From the NCBI GenBank assembly GCA_947254645.1, contig CAMYDW010000001.1, positions 117,129 through 181,128 on the forward strand: a DNA stretch of 64,000 nt, written 5' to 3'. Source of the stretch: an uncultured Peptococcaceae bacterium. Its GTDB lineage: Bacteria; Bacillota; Peptococcia; Peptococcales; Peptococcaceae. A model generated the notes under the pieces. That model had not been told where the DNA came from, searched no databases, and saw nothing but the letters and a program-made list of their open reading frames with translations. Below, piece by piece: positions 60,447 through 64,000 of the stretch; positions within the stretch are counted from its first letter, which is position 1; each line of letters begins with the position of its first letter. The position numbers and the translations under genes are program-made.

Positions 60447-60587
60447 ATGAGTGAAAATCATGACAAACAACCAAAGTGTGACAATAAAGAATCATCTTGC
60501 AAAGATGAAGTCATCGCAGGCCTTTTCTCTTTATTTGCGCAGGCAGATGCTGAGGAAGAAAAAAGAAAAGAACAAGAGAATGACTAA
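60447..60587 (+). CDS. Small acidic protein with two cysteines
   Basis: 46 codons from ATG 60447 (AGAGGTG 6 bases before it) to TAA 60585-60587. The product is charged (PKCDNKESSCKDE), has a short hydrophobic patch (VIAGLFSLFAQA) and a Glu/Lys tail. A TATACT at 60422-60427 may be its -10 box. Divergent from the 238-residue hypothetical gene. No family recognised. Confidence 0.6.
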   Translation: MSENHDKQPKCDNKESSCKDEVIAGLFSLFAQADAEEEKRKEQEND

Positions 60588-60710
60588 TTTAGTATAACAC
60601 TTTCTCCTACAAGGGGAAAGGGATTAGGGCAAATAAAACAAGATTGAAATAAAAGAAAAAGAGGACGCCAAAAGGGGCTGTAAATTAGGGATTTAATTCC
60701 TTAAGAAATT

Positions 60711-60748
60711 ATCGGCATGATTAGTAGAAATACTAGTTATGCCGATTT
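60711..60748 (+). terminator. Terminator-like hairpin
   Basis: A 16-bp stem beginning ATCGGCAT and ending ATGCCGAT (two G-T pairs) closed by a GAAA tetraloop and followed by five T. It lies 124 bases after the small acidic gene and overlaps the recombinase remnant. Confidence 0.7.
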
Positions 60749-60901
60749 TTCTATATTTTGATTGATATCAACTACTCCGATGTCGTTCCATTGTATCCAG
60801 ATGGTTTGTTTCTTAGTTATTGAACCTTCTACTTTTTGAGACTGCTCCACATAAACCTTGTCTACAAATATCCTGATTATTTCAGCATCCAGTTCCGTAA
60901 T
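60737..60901 (-). pseudogene. C-terminal remnant of a large serine recombinase
   Basis: On the minus strand about 54 codons read TELDAEIIRIFVDKVYVEQS...TIWIQWNDIGVVDI to a stop. This resembles the DUF4368 end of large serine recombinases of Tn4451/TndX type (pattern I-R-x-F-V-x-K-I-Y-V and a W-N-x-I-G close). The catalytic and zinc domains are absent. It marks a past mobile element. Confidence 0.5.
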
Positions 60902-60927
60902 GGCTACCAATAATAAAAAAAGAATAG

Positions 60928-61032
60928 GAACGGGATGAACTTCACAGAGCAATATGGGCAATCGCAGATGAACTTCGTGGTGCTGTAGATGGATGGGATT
61001 TCAAAAACTATATACTTGGTACTATGTTCTAA
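60928..61032 (+). pseudogene. N-terminal remnant of hsdM (type I modification subunit)
   Basis: 34 codons read DELHRAIWAIADELRGAV then DGWDFKNYILGTMF and a stop, between an in-frame TAG (60925) and TAA (61030-61032). This is the conserved N-terminus of HsdM (usually continuing YRYISENL). Nothing of the rest of hsdM, hsdS or hsdR follows. Confidence 0.65.
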
Positions 61033-61244
61033 GGATTGCTATAGAAGGTATAATAGATATTTATACTTATGAAAACATTAATAAAAAATCAATATTGATA
61101 AATTGAATAAGTTTTATGATTATATACCGAAAGTATATTAAGTTAATCTGTCAACATAAGTTAGACAATTTTACCATTTTGGTGTATTATAATGATGTTT
61201 TGAGAAGGAAAGGAAACGTAATTATTAGAAAGGAGAATGATTAG

Positions 61245-64000
61245 ATGCGAAACAAAAAGAACAAAAGATTTGGCAAATCTTTTTTGGCATTTACATTGGC
61301 ATTATCGCTGCTGCTTACAAGTGTAGGGGGCACAGTGGAAGTATTTGCTGAAGAAAACTTAAAGCCTATGGACTCTACAAATGGCAGAGTTGTTGAAAAA
61401 CCTGAGCCAAAAGCTTCTATAACTGAAGATGCAAAAGGAGAAGCGGCTGAACTTCAACTTGGCAACGAGATAGTTGGGGCTCCTGTAAGCGCAGCTGTAA
61501 AGAAACCGACAATTGATCTTGTCTCTCCTGGTGCTACAAAAATAACCGGAAAAGGCTTAGTAGGATCAGGACAAAGAAAAAGAATTGGGAAAGACTGCAA
61601 GATCCACGTTACTGTCAAAAAAAGCAGTGGAGATACGGTAGAAACAAAGACATTTATCATTGGACCAACTGAAAGACCAAAAACAGGTGAACCAGAGTGG
61701 AGCGTAACTTTAGATAATCCGGTACAAGAAGGATATAAAGTAATTGTACAACAGGAATTTAACGGTGATTCTTCTGAGGAAGTTTCTTTAGAAGTTAAAA
61801 AATTACTTGCTGATTTATATAAAGACAAGCTAGAAATGCCGGAAGGCGAAATTTGGATAGAGCAATACGTTAGCAATATAGTTAGCGAAGATGAAAAAGC
61901 TGAAGCTGTAGATTTGTTAAGAAAAGCAAATCCAACTATAGCTAATTATATTCAGTCTGTTGAATTTAAAATCACCGGTGTAGATCCTAAAACTGCTTCT
62001 TATACAGTAACCTACACCGATAAATCAAAAACAGGAGAAATACAAGCACCAAAATTAACTGTAAAAAAAGTTACAGAATACTCCCAATCCCCAACCATAG
62101 CAAAAACCTACGTGGCTGATGGTCAAATTACAATCACCTTTGAAAACGAAATTGCCAAAGGCTCTAAAATTGGAATAATACAAACAATTGATGCTAATGA
62201 AAAGGATAAATTTTGTTCTGATGAAGGTACTTGTTCAACTGGTAAATGCACAATTACAAAATCCACTATAACATGGGTTAGTGTAGATGCATCAACCAAA
62301 ACTTTCACCCATAAGATAGATGATAATTTTCTAGAATGCGGAAAAGATTTTGGAGTTATTGTCAAAGAACCTAAGAAGTTTCCTTCTTGTAAAAAAACCA
62401 ATCCTGAAATCAAAATACCGAATTTGGTGGGAGTCAGAGACCCTAAAAATCTAACTGAAGAAGAAAAGAAAGCCATAGATGCAGCAATTAGAAAAGCTAA
62501 TACCACAAAAGATGGAACAGGTGTATCAAAACTTCCTGACTGGACAGCTAACAATGTACCTGCCATCATAGACTTTGATAAGGATGGCAATGTAAAAATA
62601 ATTAATCCTTCTGAAGTAGATGGTGATTGGAATGAAGATTATACAAAATTTGTACCAAAAAGAAATCCAGATGGCTCAGTCAAGTTAAATGATGGAGCTA
62701 AACCAGCGGCAACAATTCAGGCAAAAGACCTTTTAAAAAATATTAAACCGGACGTACCAACTCTTGCCTTAAGTGATGATAAGAAAAACATCACAATCAC
62801 TCCAAATAAATTAGATACAGATGCCCATATTATTACTGTTTCTTATAAAGATAAAAAAGGTAAAGATCAAACAACCACAGCTACAAAAGCTGATGATGGA
62901 ACTTGGTCTATCACATCTGGAGCTGGAAGTGTAGGTACTGATGGCGTTGTTACAATACCTACTAATTTGATAAAAGGCGGCACTGATGTAAAAGCCAACG
63001 TTACAGACAATGGTGAATACGATAAGTCAAATCCTTTGCAATCAGATGAAGCAACATTAACATTAGAAAAAAACAAAACAAAGGCAGATCAAATCACAGA
63101 ACTCGGTGGCCTAGACCCTGTTGTTATGAAAAAATGGGTTAAGGATAAGCTTGATTGGAAAGATGGCGTAAAAGCTAAAGACGATGCAAAAAAAGATGAA
63201 GTCAATAATCTTTTAGCTGGAGCAACATTTGAAGATTTCCAAGATGATGCAAGTAAAGCAAAAAGAAACACAGATGAAGCTAATAATATAACTGGTTTTG
63301 TAGGAAAAATTAAAGTTAAATTTGATGATGATTCTGAACTTGTAGTTGATAACCAAACCCTATACGTAAGTAACCATGTAACATGGTTTGCAAGAGAAGA
63401 AAAACCAGGGGGAAAGATAGTTTTAAATAAAAACACTCCTGATGATGCTTTAGTGGTTGTATTTAAATTAGGCGAAGGGACAAAAGTTGATAATACTACT
63501 TCTGGAGCAATTGAAGGAAATAAAGATAATCCTGTAAACTATCAAACATATAAGGTCAAACCGAATACAGATTTAAAAGATTATAAACTTCCTGTTGTTA
63601 ATACATCTGTTGTCGACTCTATAAATCTAACAGCACAAGATGGATATACTGAAGCAAAATGGAATACAGAAGACTTCACAGCAACAGATAATAACAAAGT
63701 ATTTACGGCAACAGCAACAAAAACATTTAAAGTAACTGTTAAACCAAATGGCGGTAACGGAGACGAGAAAGTTGAAATCAAGAAGAAAGATGAAACTTTC
63801 AAACTTCCTGCAGCAAATACTTTTACTCCACCAAATGAAAACCAAGAATTCTCCGGATGGAAAATTGGTGATGACACTAATCTAAAGCAGCCGGAAACTG
63901 AAATTACGATTACCGGCGACACAGAAATTAATGCCATCTGGAAATCAATTGAATTTAAGGTAAACTTCAAGGCTGGAGAAGGCGCATCCGGTTCGATGGA
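61245..64000 (+). CDS. Large secreted repeat surface protein (runs off right edge)
   Basis: The frame stays open from ATG 61245 (AAAGGAGAA before it) for 918 codons to the edge. A signal peptide (KSFLAFTLALSLLLTSVGG... EVFAEE) starts it. Then follow extracellular beta-rich domains, helical spacers (VKKWVKDKLDWKDG) and, near the edge, InlB-type B repeats: FKVTVKPNGGNGDEKVEIKK with FSGWKIGD, then FKVNFKAGEGASG. Such proteins are adhesins of Gram-positive anaerobes; anchoring would be by LPXTG or SLH at the missing C-terminus. Codon use is more AT-rich than in the folate operon, suggesting transfer. Confidence 0.85.
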   Translation, partial: MRNKKNKRFGKSFLAFTLALSLLLTSVGGTVEVFAEENLKPMDSTNGRVVEKPEPKASITEDAKGEAAELQLGNEIVGAPVSAAVKKPTIDLVSPGATKITGKGLVGSGQRKRIGKDCKIHVTVKKSSGDTVETKTFIIGPTERPKTGEPEWSVTLDNPVQEGYKVIVQQEFNGDSSEEVSLEVKKLLADLYKDKLEMPEGEIWIEQYVSNIVSEDEKAEAVDLLRKANPTIANYIQSVEFKITGVDPKTASYTVTYTDKSKTGEIQAPKLTVKKVTEYSQSPTIAKTYVADGQITITFENEIAKGSKIGIIQTIDANEKDKFCSDEGTCSTGKCTITKSTITWVSVDASTKTFTHKIDDNFLECGKDFGVIVKEPKKFPSCKKTNPEIKIPNLVGVRDPKNLTEEEKKAIDAAIRKANTTKDGTGVSKLPDWTANNVPAIIDFDKDGNVKIINPSEVDGDWNEDYTKFVPKRNPDGSVKLNDGAKPAATIQAKDLLKNIKPDVPTLALSDDKKNITITPNKLDTDAHIITVSYKDKKGKDQTTTATKADDGTWSITSGAGSVGTDGVVTIPTNLIKGGTDVKANVTDNGEYDKSNPLQSDEATLTLEKNKTKADQITELGGLDPVVMKKWVKDKLDWKDGVKAKDDAKKDEVNNLLAGATFEDFQDDASKAKRNTDEANNITGFVGKIKVKFDDDSELVVDNQTLYVSNHVTWFAREEKPGGKIVLNKNTPDDALVVVFKLGEGTKVDNTTSGAIEGNKDNPVNYQTYKVKPNTDLKDYKLPVVNTSVVDSINLTAQDGYTEAKWNTEDFTATDNNKVFTATATKTFKVTVKPNGGNGDEKVEIKKKDETFKLPAANTFTPPNENQEFSGWKIGDDTNLKQPETEITITGDTEINAIWKSIEFKVNFKAGEGASGSM

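Larger units (their letters stand above)
60588..61244. other. 657-base gene-poor stretch with mobile-element and R-M fossils
   Basis: Beyond the hairpin, recombinase and hsdM remnants above, the rest is AT-rich with no supported gene. From 61033 to 61244 I see only the likely promoter of the surface protein gene (TATAAT at 61188-61193, TAGACA at 61162-61167 with an overlong spacer). Confidence 0.6.

Overview
The window is chromosomal DNA from a low-to-moderate GC member of the Bacillota (Firmicutes). Pointers are strong AGGAGG ribosome binding sites, dense Rho-independent terminators, RNase J, a RelQ-type small alarmone synthetase, a PepV dipeptidase, the YtoI-DnaE pairing, and SLH-anchored surface proteins. 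No outer-membrane genes are visible, so a monoderm is likely. I cannot name the genus. There is one tRNA gene (Lys, CUU), no rRNA, no CRISPR array and no intact transposase.

Layout. 1-9.5 kb: RarD-like exporter, two peptidoglycan glycosyltransferase genes (mtgA-like and a bifunctional PBP), glpK, a gdpD-relQ operon, a decayed gene, a CAAX-type protease with a palindromic operator, and tRNA-Lys. 9.5-17 kb: an Rrf2 regulator with a CNNM/CBS protein and rsuA, then small metabolic genes and pepV. 17-29.7 kb: phosphate transport (pit plus DUF47), AI-2E transporter, DUF1002 protein, RNase J (apparently starting at AUU), nitrilase-proC, a MerR/TipAS regulator, citrate synthase, and two HAD phosphatases followed by a GNAT gene.

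29.7-36.7 kb is an accessory zone. Two foreign-looking modules lie next to each other, each bracketed by a direct repeat made of a gene 3' end plus its terminator. Module 1 (flanks of 56 nt, one mismatch) carries a 5'-truncated SLH-like adhesin and an SLH-CAP protein. Module 2 (flanks of 99 nt, identical) carries a gtrA-gtrB-gtrII glycosylation cassette. No recombinase lies in either module.

36.7-43.7 kb is a type IV pilus/type II secretion-like operon (ATPase, platform protein, four to five prepilins, PilM/N- and PilO-like proteins). 43.7-55.5 kb is housekeeping: pepP, efp, a CD1247-type acidic zinc protein, a YtoI-like protein, dnaE, pgpA, coaD, a PpaX-like phosphatase, recG, rsmD and a coiled-coil protein. 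55.5-59.6 kb on the minus strand is a folate operon (folC, folE, HD protein, folP, folB-folK fusion). It is preceded by a structured leader with mutually exclusive helices and an intrinsic terminator, which looks like a riboswitch but does not match the folate riboswitches I know. 59.7-61.2 kb holds unknown genes and fossils of a serine recombinase and of hsdM. A large secreted repeat protein runs off the right edge.
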